A DNA stretch of 41,448 nucleotides. Origin: an uncultured Spirochaetales bacterium. Lineage in GTDB: Bacteria; Spirochaetota; Spirochaetia; Sphaerochaetales; Sphaerochaetaceae. A program made the position numbers and the translations under genes. Under the pieces are notes generated by a model, which was given only the letters and a program-made list of their open reading frames with translations, had not been told where the DNA came from and did not search any database. The DNA lies in NCBI GenBank assembly GCA_949283235.1, contig CASDRY010000123.1, positions 1 through 41,448 of the forward strand, given 5' to 3'. This document shows, piece after piece, positions 26,501-34,247 of the stretch. Numbering within the stretch: position 1 is the first letter of the stretch; each line of letters begins with the position of its first letter.

Positions 26501-26828
26501 TTATCCTGTCCAAGGCTTTCTTCTGGGCATACTCCGAAGCAGTAAGAGAGAAATCTGAATAAAGCTGCTTGCCGCTTGCAGGGAGAAGTACAGATGGGTA
26601 ATTATCATCTGAAAGATCTGAGAAAAGCGTCTTTGCCGCCTCTTCCGTGGAGCAAATTGCAAATAAACGACCACCCCGCTTCGAAGCAATGAGCTTTATA
26701 GCTCTTGAAAGGGGGTAATAATCCAGACCATCGCCCTTGATTATCCCGCTTCCTTTCTTGGAAGCCTGAGATAGCGCGGGGCTCTTTCCTATATAAGCAG
26801 CAACGAAATCCTGAATCTTCCGTTCCAC
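23592..26828 (-). CDS. mfd: Transcription-repair coupling factor
   Basis: A 1078-residue Mfd, which removes RNA polymerase stalled at DNA lesions and recruits UvrA. In order: an N-terminal UvrB-like region, the RNA-polymerase-interaction (CarD-like) domain beginning LKEGDYVVHVNYGIGRFVKI, the translocase lobe with Walker A GDVGYGKT near residue 565, the DEEQ box near 666, motif VI QLRGRVGRSDKKAY, and the C-terminal TRCF domain. The start is GTG at 26828 with no ribosome site but with a TATATT hexamer 7 bases upstream, so it is probably leaderless. It is followed by the coupled trmB. Length and domains match the family. Confidence 0.96.
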   Translation of the reverse strand: MERKIQDFVAAYIGKSPALSQASKKGSGIIKGDGLDYYPLSRAIKLIASKRGGRLFAICSTEEAAKTLFSDLSDDNYPSVLLPASGKQLYSDFSLTASEYAQKKALDRISEMKEGIVISSLRAFVSPVMAPESLEKYSIRLRAGDAFKPSELSEELIAAGYYRSPSCYEAGSFSVRGEVMDIFPFSFDDPVRIYAEWDEIGRIASFDPLTQKSSGELKSVNIPLISGDSSPLFSTMESYIRNDDYFFISGVERVETSWKAVQNEARARFSEAYKKDEKAPVPEKLLFPWQDFLSGLKSCFLSYDISRPEYNHFGVTASRSYFGNVTYFKDDISALIKNGWRIVVVAPSVVQKERLENVLRDFDVDIEISDLSSGFQIEALSLLVVLDSEIFGRRKQRARSVVETVSSPLDSFVELKEGDYVVHVNYGIGRFVKIDRVKTSRTERDYIKIAYASDEFLYVPIEQADLVQKYIGNDGRPPKLDTLGSQSWSKKKEKAIKSAQELAKELVHLYAERQTVHGFQFSHDNDWQVQFEASFPFTETPDQLRCIEDIKKDMESNKVMDRLVCGDVGYGKTEIAFRAAFKAVMSGKQVAFLAPTVILAEQHYNNFKARLGSFPVNAGILSRFVQGKDQRKVLKGVEEGTVDVLFGTHKILQKTVRFANLGLLIIDEEQRFGVKDKERIKQMKTNVDSLTLSATPIPRTLYMSLLKVRDMSLLTTAPRERQPVDTVIEQFSVKIVADAIKRELERGGQVFYLHNRIEDLDSIASMIRSEIPYAIVESAHGQMEAGEMEDIMHRFVYEGIQVLVSTTIIENGIDIPNVNTIIIDQADRFGLSQLYQLRGRVGRSDKKAYCYLLYQDRSMLNDDAIRRLRVLSENTALGSGFKVAMKDMEIRGAGNILGREQSGHLEAVGLDMYMRLLEEEVDKLTDTVKDRENDVLLELDYTGFIPDTYISDPASKFEAYKKIASIQTDGQAEGLRAELENRYGQLPEEVENLFCIAEIKIICRRLSIIHLSEKRGIVDIEFGKLSAINPDRVINLLRLSDGKVQMDSRNMTHMRMQTGAVSLKDKALFILEQLRRLA

Positions 26829-26835
26829 TCGACCG

Positions 26836-26864
26836 AATATATCTTAATAATGAAGACTCGACAA
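26836..26864 (-). promoter_or_regulatory. mfd-trmB promoter (leaderless layout)
   Basis: On the minus strand, TTGTCG (26859-26864), exactly 17 bases, TATATT (26836-26841), 7 bases, then the GTG start. It is one half of a compact 78-base divergent promoter region. Confidence 0.6.
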
Positions 26865-26870
26865 TCTCTC

Positions 26871-26900
26871 TTGATGAAGAGGAGAATGAAAAGCTAATAT
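26871..26900 (+). promoter_or_regulatory. Promoter of the inositol-phosphatase family gene (leaderless layout)
   Basis: TTGATG (26871-26876), an 18-base spacer and TAATAT (26895-26900), then 6 bases and the ATG. A GGAG lies between the boxes, too far upstream to serve the start codon. Confidence 0.55.
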
Positions 26901-26906
26901 CGCTAT

Positions 26907-27704
26907 ATGCTTGATTCCTCCAGATTAGATATCATCGCAGAAGAAATAGAGAAAGCTGCAGAGTATGCCGCTTTGAAGCAGAAGGAAGTGCATCGTTCTT
27001 TCAAGGATGATGGCTCCGTGCTTACAGAAGCAGATACAGCTATCAGCAGAACGATAACAGAGAAAATACACACTCTCTTTCCTGAAGCCGCGGTAATAAG
27101 CGAGGAGGAAGAAGGCGTTATAGACAGGAATGCGGAATGGATCTTCATCCTTGATCCGATAGATGGCACGGATGTCTATTCTCAGGGCCTTCCTTCATTT
27201 GCCGTCTCCCTTGGCATTCTTGATAAAGAAAGGAAACCAGTAGGTGCCTTTATATCAGCCCCCCGCTTCGGAATAGGAACTGAAAAGCTGAATATCAGGC
27301 TATATCCAGGAAAGAAACCTCTTCTCAATGGCGAGGAGATAAGCCTCAGAGGGAACAAGGATGAGATAACCGAGATAACAATGGGCTCAAAGGGTGCCAA
27401 GGAACTTGATTTCTCAGCTTTCAAAGGCAAGGTAAGAGTCTTCGGTTCCACCATTATCCACATACTCTCACCCGCTCTGTTTTCATCGATAGAAGGAACT
27501 GTGGTACAGAAATGCTTTGTCTGGGACATAGCATCATCGCATGCGGTTTTAAAAAGTCTTGGAATGGATCTTGATGATGAGAACGGAAATGGTTTTGTCT
27601 ACACAGATGAATTCATCTTCGGAAAAGAGAAGCTGAAGACAATACTCTATGGGGGAACTGAAAAAGGAAGGAAAAGCCTTAGAGCGATGCTCCCACCGAG
27701 ATGA
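26907..27704 (+). CDS. Inositol monophosphatase family phosphatase
   Basis: A 265-residue Mg-dependent, Li-sensitive-type phosphatase. Motifs seen: VISEEEEG (metal Glu about 66-69), FILDPIDGTDVYSQGLPSFAVS (D83, D86) and VWDIASSHAVL (D207), which are the three metal-site blocks of the IMPase/CysQ/FBPase fold. The substrate could be inositol phosphate, 3'-phosphoadenosine 5'-phosphate or another sugar phosphate; sequence alone does not decide. It is divergent from mfd. Its last 26 bases overlap the 3' end of the convergent NTPase gene. Confidence 0.85.
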   Translation: MLDSSRLDIIAEEIEKAAEYAALKQKEVHRSFKDDGSVLTEADTAISRTITEKIHTLFPEAAVISEEEEGVIDRNAEWIFILDPIDGTDVYSQGLPSFAVSLGILDKERKPVGAFISAPRFGIGTEKLNIRLYPGKKPLLNGEEISLRGNKDEITEITMGSKGAKELDFSAFKGKVRVFGSTIIHILSPALFSSIEGTVVQKCFVWDIASSHAVLKSLGMDLDDENGNGFVYTDEFIFGKEKLKTILYGGTEKGRKSLRAMLPPR

Positions 27705-28140
27705 TCTCAGGGTTCTCTATCCTGAAAGCTTCGATAACAGCCTGAAGATATTCCTTTCTCACAGTTATGGTCACTTCCACGCTCTTTTCAAAAAGAGACG
27801 AAAGAGCTTTTGCAAATCCTAGTCCCTGAAGCTCAAGCTTTCCTATCTCATCGAGGAAAATCATTCCACTATCCAATGCAATGAGCACATTCTCAGCCCA
27901 GCTGAAGACAGAAACATCATAATACCAGCGCCCTATTCTATCGGGAAAAAGCGGAGAGGATGTCATAAGGAGCCTTTCCTCTCCATTCTCAAGATTTCTC
28001 AGGTTATAACCTGAACTTGTCTTCAGAGAGGCAAAGCCCTTGGCATTTTCAGTACAGGAAGCAATGCTGAGAAGAAGGGTTGTCTTTCCCTCATTACGCT
28101 CTCCCGTGATTATCCTACAGCGCGTCTGAGAGGAATGCAT
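27679..28140 (-). CDS. THEP1-like P-loop nucleoside triphosphatase
   Basis: A small P-loop protein of 153 residues from the ATG at 28140, which has GAGG 6 bases upstream; an ATG at 28152 is the alternative. Walker A is GERNEGKTT and Walker B is IFLDEIGKLELQG, the LDEIGKLE form typical of the NTPase_1/THEP1 family. It is followed by a short switch region with VEVTITVRKEYLQA. Family knowledge: broad NTP hydrolysis, biological role unclear. It overlaps the end of the ACT-domain gene, so the two form a minus-strand pair, and its 3' end overlaps the convergent phosphatase gene. Confidence 0.75.
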   Translation of the reverse strand: MHSSQTRCRIITGERNEGKTTLLLSIASCTENAKGFASLKTSSGYNLRNLENGEERLLMTSSPLFPDRIGRWYYDVSVFSWAENVLIALDSGMIFLDEIGKLELQGLGFAKALSSLFEKSVEVTITVRKEYLQAVIEAFRIENPEIISVGASL

Positions 28141-28780
28141 TGAGTGCCTCATATGCTCTGGAGCTTTCCTCCTTCCTCACAACGAAGGTAAGGACATTCA
28201 TCGTGGAAAGCACCTCTATGATATTAACACTCTCCCATGCAAGCTTTCTTGCAGCTAGGTACAGAATTCCAGGAGTCTGGAGGAAGTCCCCCTTAAAAAG
28301 GATTGTCAGTGCAACCAGATCTGTAAAGCGATGGATCACATCCTCCTCATTTACAAGCTCATCAACTTCAGCTCTGTATTTATCAGAGACAGAGAGGGAG
28401 ATTTCATGAGAGCCGATCGACACGTTGAGGAAATCACCCTGGGAAGGCTTTACCAGCCCATAGAGCTTCATTAAGCGAGCAGCACTCTCATCACTTCTTT
28501 TGAGATTCACATCGTAGATATTCGTCTTCATGGAAATCTCATAGCCCATGCCACCATCGCTTTCCTTCACAGCGGTGTTTGTCTCAAGTTCCTTCCTGTA
28601 GCGCCGCGCCGCCATTATTATTGCAGATTCGCTTACACTCTTTCCGAATGCTGCCTCTACATCATTTTTAATGAACGAAGCGAGATTGGAATAGGAAATG
28701 AGATCAAGACTCATCATCTCTGAAATGAATGGACTGCGGTTTATGATATCTTTAACACATCCTGCGATTGATAGCGGCAT
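28115..28780 (-). CDS. ACT-like domain protein, function unknown
   Basis: A 221-residue soluble protein. The N-terminal 60 residues form a helical segment (DIINRSPFISEMMSLDLISYSNLASFIKN and a following AAFGKSVSESAIIMAARRY helix) that could be a winged-helix-like unit. The C-terminal part (GILYLAARKLAWESVNIIEVLSTMNVLTFVV) reads as an ACT-type ligand domain like those of aspartokinases. That would suggest small-molecule sensing. It lies upstream of, and overlaps, the P-loop NTPase gene. The ATG at 28780 has a GGAGAG ribosome site. Function is not assigned. Confidence 0.6.
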   Translation of the reverse strand: MPLSIAGCVKDIINRSPFISEMMSLDLISYSNLASFIKNDVEAAFGKSVSESAIIMAARRYRKELETNTAVKESDGGMGYEISMKTNIYDVNLKRSDESAARLMKLYGLVKPSQGDFLNVSIGSHEISLSVSDKYRAEVDELVNEEDVIHRFTDLVALTILFKGDFLQTPGILYLAARKLAWESVNIIEVLSTMNVLTFVVRKEESSRAYEALNAFLSDAL

Positions 28781-28802
28781 ATTCTCTCCAACTGTTACCT
28801 AA

Positions 28803-28818
28803 ATAACAAGAGTGTTAT
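28803..28818. promoter_or_regulatory. Inverted repeat between the ACT gene and nrdR
   Basis: ATAACA-AGAG-TGTTAT is a perfect 6+4+6 dyad, with a third ATAACA at 28823. It sits between two divergent genes and may bind a regulator of either. It does not match the published NrdR-box pattern closely, so I do not call it one. Confidence 0.35.
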
Positions 28819-28863
28819 CAAAATAACAGAATAAGTCAATATGCATTTCTTCTCTCACTGTGG

Positions 28864-28869
28864 TATCAT
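28864..28869 (+). promoter_or_regulatory. Likely nrdR -10 element (leaderless layout)
   Basis: TATCAT ends 7 bases before the nrdR ATG, and there is no ribosome site. The -35 is poorly matched, so the call rests on the repeated -10/start spacing seen elsewhere in the window. Confidence 0.4.
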
Positions 28870-28876
28870 CAGCAGT

Positions 28877-29338
28877 ATGCGATGCCCAAGATGTGGAAAA
28901 GATAATGATAAAGTCCTTGAATCGAGATCTAACAGGGAAGGTACTTCCATTAGAAGGAGAAGGAAGTGCCTTGAATGCGGTCATCGGTTCACGAGCTATG
29001 AACGCATCGAAGAGAAACCGATAATAGTCATAAAGAAAGACGGAAGGCATCAACCCTTTGATATCTCCAAAGTCGAAAGAGGCATCAGGCAGTGCACGGA
29101 GAAGCTTTCTATAAAGCAGGACGAGATTGATGAGATTCTCCACAACATAGAGGACAACATCTATGAGATGGCAGGGACATCCAACACTGTCACAAGCCAG
29201 CAGGTTGGAGAGGAGACGCTGCGTCAGCTCTACCCTGTCTCGAGAGTTGCCTATGTGCGCTTCGCATCCGTTTACAGAGCCTTCGATGATCTTGACCAGT
29301 TCATCGAGGAAATCGAGAAGCTGGCAAAGAAATCCTGA
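28877..29338 (+). CDS. nrdR: Transcriptional repressor NrdR of ribonucleotide reductase genes
   Basis: A 153-residue NrdR. The N-terminal zinc ribbon has C3-P-R-C6 and C31-L-E-C34, followed by the ATP-cone domain (about residues 49-139: VIKKDGRHQPFDISKVERGI and the closing VAYVRFASVYRAFDDLDQFI). It senses ATP/dATP and represses ribonucleotide reductase genes, none of which are in this window. The start chosen is ATG at 28877 because it gives the standard MRCPRCG N-terminus; an upstream in-frame ATG at 28841 would add 12 residues with no family support. Its stop abuts that of the convergent dNTPase gene, another dNTP-pool enzyme. Confidence 0.95.
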   Translation: MRCPRCGKDNDKVLESRSNREGTSIRRRRKCLECGHRFTSYERIEEKPIIVIKKDGRHQPFDISKVERGIRQCTEKLSIKQDEIDEILHNIEDNIYEMAGTSNTVTSQQVGEETLRQLYPVSRVAYVRFASVYRAFDDLDQFIEEIEKLAKKS

Positions 29339-30493
29339 TTATTTAGCATCGAACCATCTACCGGTGATGGAGTGCTCTATCTCCTCATTGAGGTGTTCAG
29401 GCTTCAATATCTCATTTGCACAGTCAAGGCAGAAGTTATCTGTCATTCCAGCGATGTAATCTATAATCATGCGCTTATCTGATCCTTCCCTCTCCATATA
29501 CTTCGGATACATGCTCTCTGCATGATTGTAGAATCCTGCTGCAAGCATATTGTGCTCAGCCATATATCCATTCTCATCGAGATGGAATGACTCATATAAG
29601 TCTTCAAGGTAATCTGCAATAAGGTGAAGAAGCCTCGTGAAGTATCTTGTGTATCCATTAAGGATCTCTGAGCGGTAGATATAGCGGTAATTGAAATCTG
29701 AGAATGCCTCGACAGCTTCGAATATTTCAGGGGAAAAACCAATACCCTCCTCATCGCTTGCACCTTTCACGATATCATCGACAAGGGTATCTATGATGCG
29801 GCCATTCGTTGTTCCCAGCCGCTCTTTAACGATATCTGGAAGCTCCCTGCCTTTAAGAATCCCAAGTCTATAAGCATCCTCCCAGTCACGTCCAAGGTAA
29901 GCAATCGAATCTGAAAATCTAACAACGGCTCCTTCATATGTAGCAGGAATAAGTCCCTCCCTTTCCGTTATCGAATCCAGATCCCTTATCTTGCCTGTAG
30001 GAATGATTCTCATTCTGAGGCTCTCACCATTATGGCAGACAATCCCATCACGGACAGCATATGTAAGATTCAGTCCTTTTCCGTTGTTGGAGAGGAAATC
30101 AACGACACGGAGGGAATTAACCTCATGCTCAAACTTCCCAAGTCCCCTTTCCTCTGACATCTTCGAGATGATTCTCTCCCCTACATGTCCGAATGGTGTA
30201 TGCCCCAGATCATGGCCCATTCCTATAGCCCATGCCATCTCTGTGTCTAATCCGAGAGGACGGCAGATAGCAGAAGCAATCGAAGCAACATGCAGCACAT
30301 GTTCCATTCTTGTACAGATATGATCGTTTGATGGCGCGAAGAAAACCTGGGTCTTATGCTTGAGACGCCTAAAAGGGGAAGAATGGATTATTGCAGTTGT
30401 ATCCCTGTAATAAGGACCTCTGCCATCTTCAGTTCTGGGTCTTTTACGCGCTCTGAATGCTTCATTGCTCTCTGTATATCTGTTTAGAATCAT
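29339..30493 (-). CDS. dgt: Deoxynucleoside triphosphate triphosphohydrolase (dGTPase-like, HD family)
   Basis: A 384-residue HD-domain enzyme that hydrolyses dNTPs to deoxynucleoside and triphosphate. Metal-site residues are visible: H65 in RMEHVLHVA, the HD pair H94-D95 in GHDLGHTPFGHVGE with H98, and a later Asp in VRFSDSIAYLGRDWED. The N-terminal RKRPRTEDGRGPYYRDTTAIIHSSPFRRL-type region is the usual dGTPase opening. The short form (no large insert) is the deoxyguanosinetriphosphatase-like subgroup. A TAGCAT hexamer lies 6 bases before the ATG, so this too may be leaderless. It is convergent with, and abuts, nrdR. Confidence 0.9.
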   Translation of the reverse strand: MILNRYTESNEAFRARKRPRTEDGRGPYYRDTTAIIHSSPFRRLKHKTQVFFAPSNDHICTRMEHVLHVASIASAICRPLGLDTEMAWAIGMGHDLGHTPFGHVGERIISKMSEERGLGKFEHEVNSLRVVDFLSNNGKGLNLTYAVRDGIVCHNGESLRMRIIPTGKIRDLDSITEREGLIPATYEGAVVRFSDSIAYLGRDWEDAYRLGILKGRELPDIVKERLGTTNGRIIDTLVDDIVKGASDEEGIGFSPEIFEAVEAFSDFNYRYIYRSEILNGYTRYFTRLLHLIADYLEDLYESFHLDENGYMAEHNMLAAGFYNHAESMYPKYMEREGSDKRMIIDYIAGMTDNFCLDCANEILKPEHLNEEIEHSITGRWFDAK

Positions 30494-30498
30494 GAATT

Positions 30499-30510
30499 TA
30501 TGCTAGCATA
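30499..30510. promoter_or_regulatory. Palindromic divergent promoter core between dgt and the membrane protein gene
   Basis: TATGCTAGCATA is a perfect 12-base palindrome that supplies a TAGCAT-like -10 in both directions. On the minus strand it lies 6 bases before the dgt ATG; on the plus strand it is about 20 bases before the GTG of the next gene. It could also be a regulator site. Confidence 0.4.
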
Positions 30511-30530
30511 GAGAAAAGGCGTAAGAAAGA

Positions 30531-30980
30531 GTGTTTGTATATATAATACCGATAACAGCATTGCTTCTTTCATTCATGGCTCTCCTTGCATCGATGAGAT
30601 TCATCTTCTCACGACAGGGGCTGTACTGGCTCTTTCCCGCTATAATATCCCTTCTCTTGTTTTTTCAGAATCTTGATACCCTTCTTATCCTGGCAGAACA
30701 GGAGATTACCCAGTTCGAATACACATTCCGGAACTTCTCCCCATTCATCCTCGCCTTCCTCTGGTACATGATGATAGTAGTCTTCCATTACGCGCTGAAG
30801 AAGAACATCACAGAAAACAGATTCGAAAGCGATTCAAAGAAGAACAGGGCTGAGGCTGAGTATCTGATGAAAGTCGAGATGAGGAAAAAAAGGAAAGTCA
30901 GGAAACAGAACGAGAAATATCTTGAGAACCATACAGAAGTTCCCAGAGTTCCTGAATACAGGATGCCTGACGAGGAATGA
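30531..30980 (+). CDS. Small membrane protein with three predicted helices and a basic tail
   Basis: A 149-residue protein. Three hydrophobic segments (about 3-22, 31-52 and 66-88) are followed by a highly charged tail with runs of Lys, Arg and Glu (KKNITENRFESDSKKNRAE and later MRKKRKVRKQNEKY). I recognise no family. The start used is GTG at 30531 with only a poor purine-rich site; ATG at residue 16 is the alternative. It precedes aroK by about 40 bases and may share its transcript, although a separate aroK promoter is possible. Confidence 0.6.
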   Translation: MFVYIIPITALLLSFMALLASMRFIFSRQGLYWLFPAIISLLLFFQNLDTLLILAEQEITQFEYTFRNFSPFILAFLWYMMIVVFHYALKKNITENRFESDSKKNRAEAEYLMKVEMRKKRKVRKQNEKYLENHTEVPRVPEYRMPDEE

Positions 30981-31023
30981 ACGTATTGAATGCCATAGCG
31001 TGTGAATGATAAACTCAACCGAT

Positions 31024-31551
31024 ATGGCTAAGCTCTATTTCACAGGCATAAAGCATTCAGGAAAGACCACGCAGGCTAGGCTTGCAGCTGCGTTGTTATC
31101 ACTCCCGTATTCAGATTCAGATGAACTGATACTCAGCACCATAGAGGAAGAGAGCGTCAGGGAATTCTATAAAAAGCATGGAAAGGCTTCTTTCATGGAA
31201 AAGGAAGCTGAAGCAGTAATGAAATTCACGGAAGAGTATCCTTCTTTCATACTCTCCCTCGGAGGAGGAGTAGCAGACAATACACCTCTGATGGATTACA
31301 TGAAAAAGCATGGTAAGATCATCTACCTTCAGAGAAAGGAAAGCGAGATGCTTCCAGTTATCCTGAAGCATGGTATTCCTGCGTTTCTTGATCCTAATGA
31401 TCTTGAAGGCTCTTTTCACAAGGTCTATGAGGAGAGGGACAGCATTTACAGGAATATGGCTGATCTATCTGTAGATCTTGGTCCATACAGGGACAAGGCG
31501 GAGACAGCTGAGGAGCTTGTCAGAAAACTGAAGGAGAATGGTTATGTCTAG
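31024..31551 (+). CDS. aroK: Shikimate kinase
   Basis: A 175-residue P-loop kinase that phosphorylates shikimate in the aromatic amino-acid pathway. It begins MAKLYFTGIKHSGKTTQA, the Walker A with K14, then SDSDELI (substrate Asp), the LSLGGGVAD loop that binds shikimate and a lid-like RDSIYRNMADL. The N-terminus fits the family best from ATG 31024; an ATG six codons earlier (31006) is possible. TTGAAT (30986) and GATAAA (31008) separated by 16 bases could be its own promoter. Its end overlaps the aroC start by 8 bases, so aroK-aroC are coupled. Confidence 0.85.
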   Translation: MAKLYFTGIKHSGKTTQARLAAALLSLPYSDSDELILSTIEEESVREFYKKHGKASFMEKEAEAVMKFTEEYPSFILSLGGGVADNTPLMDYMKKHGKIIYLQRKESEMLPVILKHGIPAFLDPNDLEGSFHKVYEERDSIYRNMADLSVDLGPYRDKAETAEELVRKLKENGYV

Positions 31552-32611
31552 TTCTATCGGAAAGCTTCTTACTCTTACAACATTCGGGGAATCCCATGGA
31601 GTTGCACTTGGAGGTGTTGTTGATGGATATCCCGCAGGAATCGAGATTGATGAGGATTTCATAGAAAGCGAGATGGCAAGAAGAAGGCCCGGAAGCACAA
31701 CACTCGGAACACAGAGAAGCGAGGATGATATCCCCAGAATTCTCTCTGGAGTGTTCAATGGAGTCTCTACTGGCACTCCTATTGGCTTTGTAATCGAGAA
31801 CAAGACACAGCGTTCTTCTGACTATGGAGAGATTGCTCATAAATACAGGCCAGGACATGCTGATTACACATATGACATGAAATATGGGATAAGGGATTAC
31901 CGAGGAGGAGGAAGATCCTCTGGAAGGGAAACTTCCTGCCGCGTGTTCGGTGGAGCCCTCGCAAAGCTTCTTCTAAGAAAGGAAGGAATATCGGTTAATG
32001 CAGGTGTTATCGAAGCAGGTGGTATCAAGGCTGTGAATTATAGCTGGAATCCTCCATTCAAAGGACCTCTTTACGCGCCTGAGAACAGGAATCTTCCAGA
32101 TATGGAGAAAGCTATCAGAGATGCCAAGATGGACACAGACAGCGTTGGCGGCATCATCGAGTGCAGGATAGAGAACATGCTACCAGGGCTTGGAGACCCT
32201 GTCTTTGACAAGCTTGATGCGACTCTTGCCCACGCTATCATGTCGATTGGAGCTGTCAAGGGAATAGAATTCGGTTCTGGCTTCGATGCGGCAAGGAAAA
32301 AAGGCTCGGAGAACAACGATGCCATGAGAGCTGAGAATGGCAAGGTCGAATTCCTCTCCCATAATGCAGGGGGCATTCTTGGTGGTATCTCTAATGGTGA
32401 TGATATAGTATTCAGAGTCGCTATAAAACCTACAGCTTCGATTGCCAAAGAGCAGCTCACTATTACGGATACATTGGAAAATACCACGATATCAGTGCAT
32501 GGAAGGCACGACCCGGCAATAGTTCCAAGGGCTGTTCCTGTTATAGAGGCAATGGCGGCGCTTGTAATAGCAGATCATCTTCTTATTGAGAGGGCATATG
32601 GCAGAAGATAG
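31544..32611 (+). CDS. aroC: Chorismate synthase
   Basis: A 355-residue chorismate synthase that converts EPSP to chorismate with reduced FMN. Signatures present: GKLLTLTTFGESHG at the N-terminus, RRRPGSTTLGTQRSEDD, the RPGHADYTYDMKYG-type block, YRGGGRSSGRET with catalytic His/Arg context, and the C-terminal HGRHDPAIVPRAVPVIEAM. The start chosen is ATG at 31544, with GGAG 7 bases upstream inside the aroK end; an ATG two codons earlier lacks spacing. The 3' end overlaps the XPB helicase start by 14 bases, so the aro genes and the helicase pair are in one transcript. Confidence 0.95.
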   Translation: MSSSIGKLLTLTTFGESHGVALGGVVDGYPAGIEIDEDFIESEMARRRPGSTTLGTQRSEDDIPRILSGVFNGVSTGTPIGFVIENKTQRSSDYGEIAHKYRPGHADYTYDMKYGIRDYRGGGRSSGRETSCRVFGGALAKLLLRKEGISVNAGVIEAGGIKAVNYSWNPPFKGPLYAPENRNLPDMEKAIRDAKMDTDSVGGIIECRIENMLPGLGDPVFDKLDATLAHAIMSIGAVKGIEFGSGFDAARKKGSENNDAMRAENGKVEFLSHNAGGILGGISNGDDIVFRVAIKPTASIAKEQLTITDTLENTTISVHGRHDPAIVPRAVPVIEAMAALVIADHLLIERAYGRR

Positions 32612-34247
32612 ACCACTAACAGTTCAAAGCGACAGGACGATGCTCCTTGATGTTCACTCCCCTTCTGCAGATATGTGCAGGGGTGAGATAATAGCGTTCG
32701 CGGATCTCGTGAAGAGCCCTGAGCATGTGCATACATACCAGATTTCCCAGCTTTCGCTGTGGAATGCAATCTCATCGGGACTGACAGCAGATGAGATTCT
32801 GCGTCGTCTTGAGAGATGGTCACGCTTCGATATAGATTCAAGAATCATCTTCTACATCAAGGACCAGGCTGAGCGCTATGGGGACTTTATCCTCACAGAG
32901 CTTGATGATGAGTATCTTTTACTGACTGTCCGCCGCCCGGTTTTCGCTTTGCAGCTCAAAGCCGAGCAATCTCTGCATGAAATGCTTGAACCGGAGGATG
33001 AGAAGTCATTCAGGGTCAAGAGGATGATGAGGGGTGTTCTCAAAGCCAGGATGATCAAGCTGGGCTTTCCTGTAGATGATAGGATTCCGCTTAAGAAGGG
33101 AGTACCTCTTGAGATAAAGCTCAGAAACAACTTCACTCCGCGTCCTTATCAGATAGAAGCTGTGAATGCACTTCTTGGAGATGGTGGGAATGGCACAGGA
33201 TATGGAACGATAGTCCTCCCCTGCGGATCCGGAAAGACGATTGCAGGAATAGTTGCGATGGCAAGGCTTGGAATGAGGACTCTGATACTATGTCCGAATG
33301 TTACAGCCGTTCATCAATGGATCAGAGAGCTCCTTGATAAAACAGAACTCACTGTGAATGACATCGGTGAATACTCTGGAGAGAAGAAGGATATGAAGCC
33401 TGTTACAGTCTGTACTTACCAGATAGTAACATGGCGCCCTGATACTGACTCTGAGTATAAACGCTTCTCGCTCTTCAGAGATGGAGGCTGGGGATTCATT
33501 ATCTATGATGAGGTTCATATGCTCCCAGCTCCTGTATTCAGAATCACTGCGGAGCTCCAGGCTATCCATCGTCTAGGACTTACCGCTACGCTTGTAAGGG
33601 AGGATGGCAGAGAGGATGAGGTTTTCTCCCTTGTCGGACCAAAGCGTTATGACACTCCTTGGTCGGAGCTTGAAGCAAAGGGGTATATCGCGAAAGCATA
33701 CTGCCATGAAGTGAGGATTCCGCTTCCAGAGGAGAAGGAAATCGAGTACGCGATAGCCAAGAAAAGGGAGAAATACAGGATTGCTGCAGAGAATCCGCTG
33801 AAGATAGATGCAGCGAAGAAGATAATAAAAAGACATGAAGGCGAATCCATCCTGATCATAGGCCAGTATCTTGACCAGCTCGAGATGTTCAGGGATGAGT
33901 TCGGGTATCCTATCATCACAGGCGCGACAACCACCAAAAAGCGTGATGAGCTCTATACCCTTTTCAGGGAAGGAAAGATAAAGGTCCTTATAGTCTCCAA
34001 GGTCGCTAATGCTGCGATAGATCTTCCAGATGCCTCAGTTGCTATACAGATATCTGGAACATTCGGTTCAAGACAGGAAGAGGCTCAGAGACTTGGAAGA
34101 ATCCTCAGACCCAAAAGCCATGACAGCCACTTCTATACTCTAATAACGGAGTATACAGAGGAGGAAGATTTCGCCCAGAACAGGCAGAAGTTCCTCTCTG
34201 AGCAGGGCTATAGCTACACGATAGAGAAGGTTGAGAGTTATGAATGA
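32598..34247 (+). CDS. XPB/ERCC3-type DNA helicase
   Basis: A 549-residue superfamily 2 helicase. After an N-terminal XPB domain (SLWNAISSGLTADEILRRL) come motif I LPCGSGKT (K213), motif II DEVH (304-307), the XPB-specific RED in TATLVREDGRE, and motif VI QEEAQRLGRILRPK. In eukaryotes XPB opens DNA in repair and in TFIIH; bacterial homologues are known in spirochaetes and mycobacteria, with an uncertain repair role. The start is ATG at 32598 after GAGAGG; a TTG at 32586 is less likely. It overlaps aroC upstream and the Helicase_C_3 gene downstream, forming a tight pair with the latter. Confidence 0.93.
   Translation: MAEDRPLTVQSDRTMLLDVHSPSADMCRGEIIAFADLVKSPEHVHTYQISQLSLWNAISSGLTADEILRRLERWSRFDIDSRIIFYIKDQAERYGDFILTELDDEYLLLTVRRPVFALQLKAEQSLHEMLEPEDEKSFRVKRMMRGVLKARMIKLGFPVDDRIPLKKGVPLEIKLRNNFTPRPYQIEAVNALLGDGGNGTGYGTIVLPCGSGKTIAGIVAMARLGMRTLILCPNVTAVHQWIRELLDKTELTVNDIGEYSGEKKDMKPVTVCTYQIVTWRPDTDSEYKRFSLFRDGGWGFIIYDEVHMLPAPVFRITAELQAIHRLGLTATLVREDGREDEVFSLVGPKRYDTPWSELEAKGYIAKAYCHEVRIPLPEEKEIEYAIAKKREKYRIAAENPLKIDAAKKIIKRHEGESILIIGQYLDQLEMFRDEFGYPIITGATTTKKRDELYTLFREGKIKVLIVSKVANAAIDLPDASVAIQISGTFGSRQEEAQRLGRILRPKSHDSHFYTLITEYTEEEDFAQNRQKFLSEQGYSYTIEKVESYE

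Noticed and set aside
28803..28828. NrdR box
   Set aside because: The ATAACA-AGAG-TGTTAT dyad does not fit the paired NrdR-box consensus well and occurs only once.
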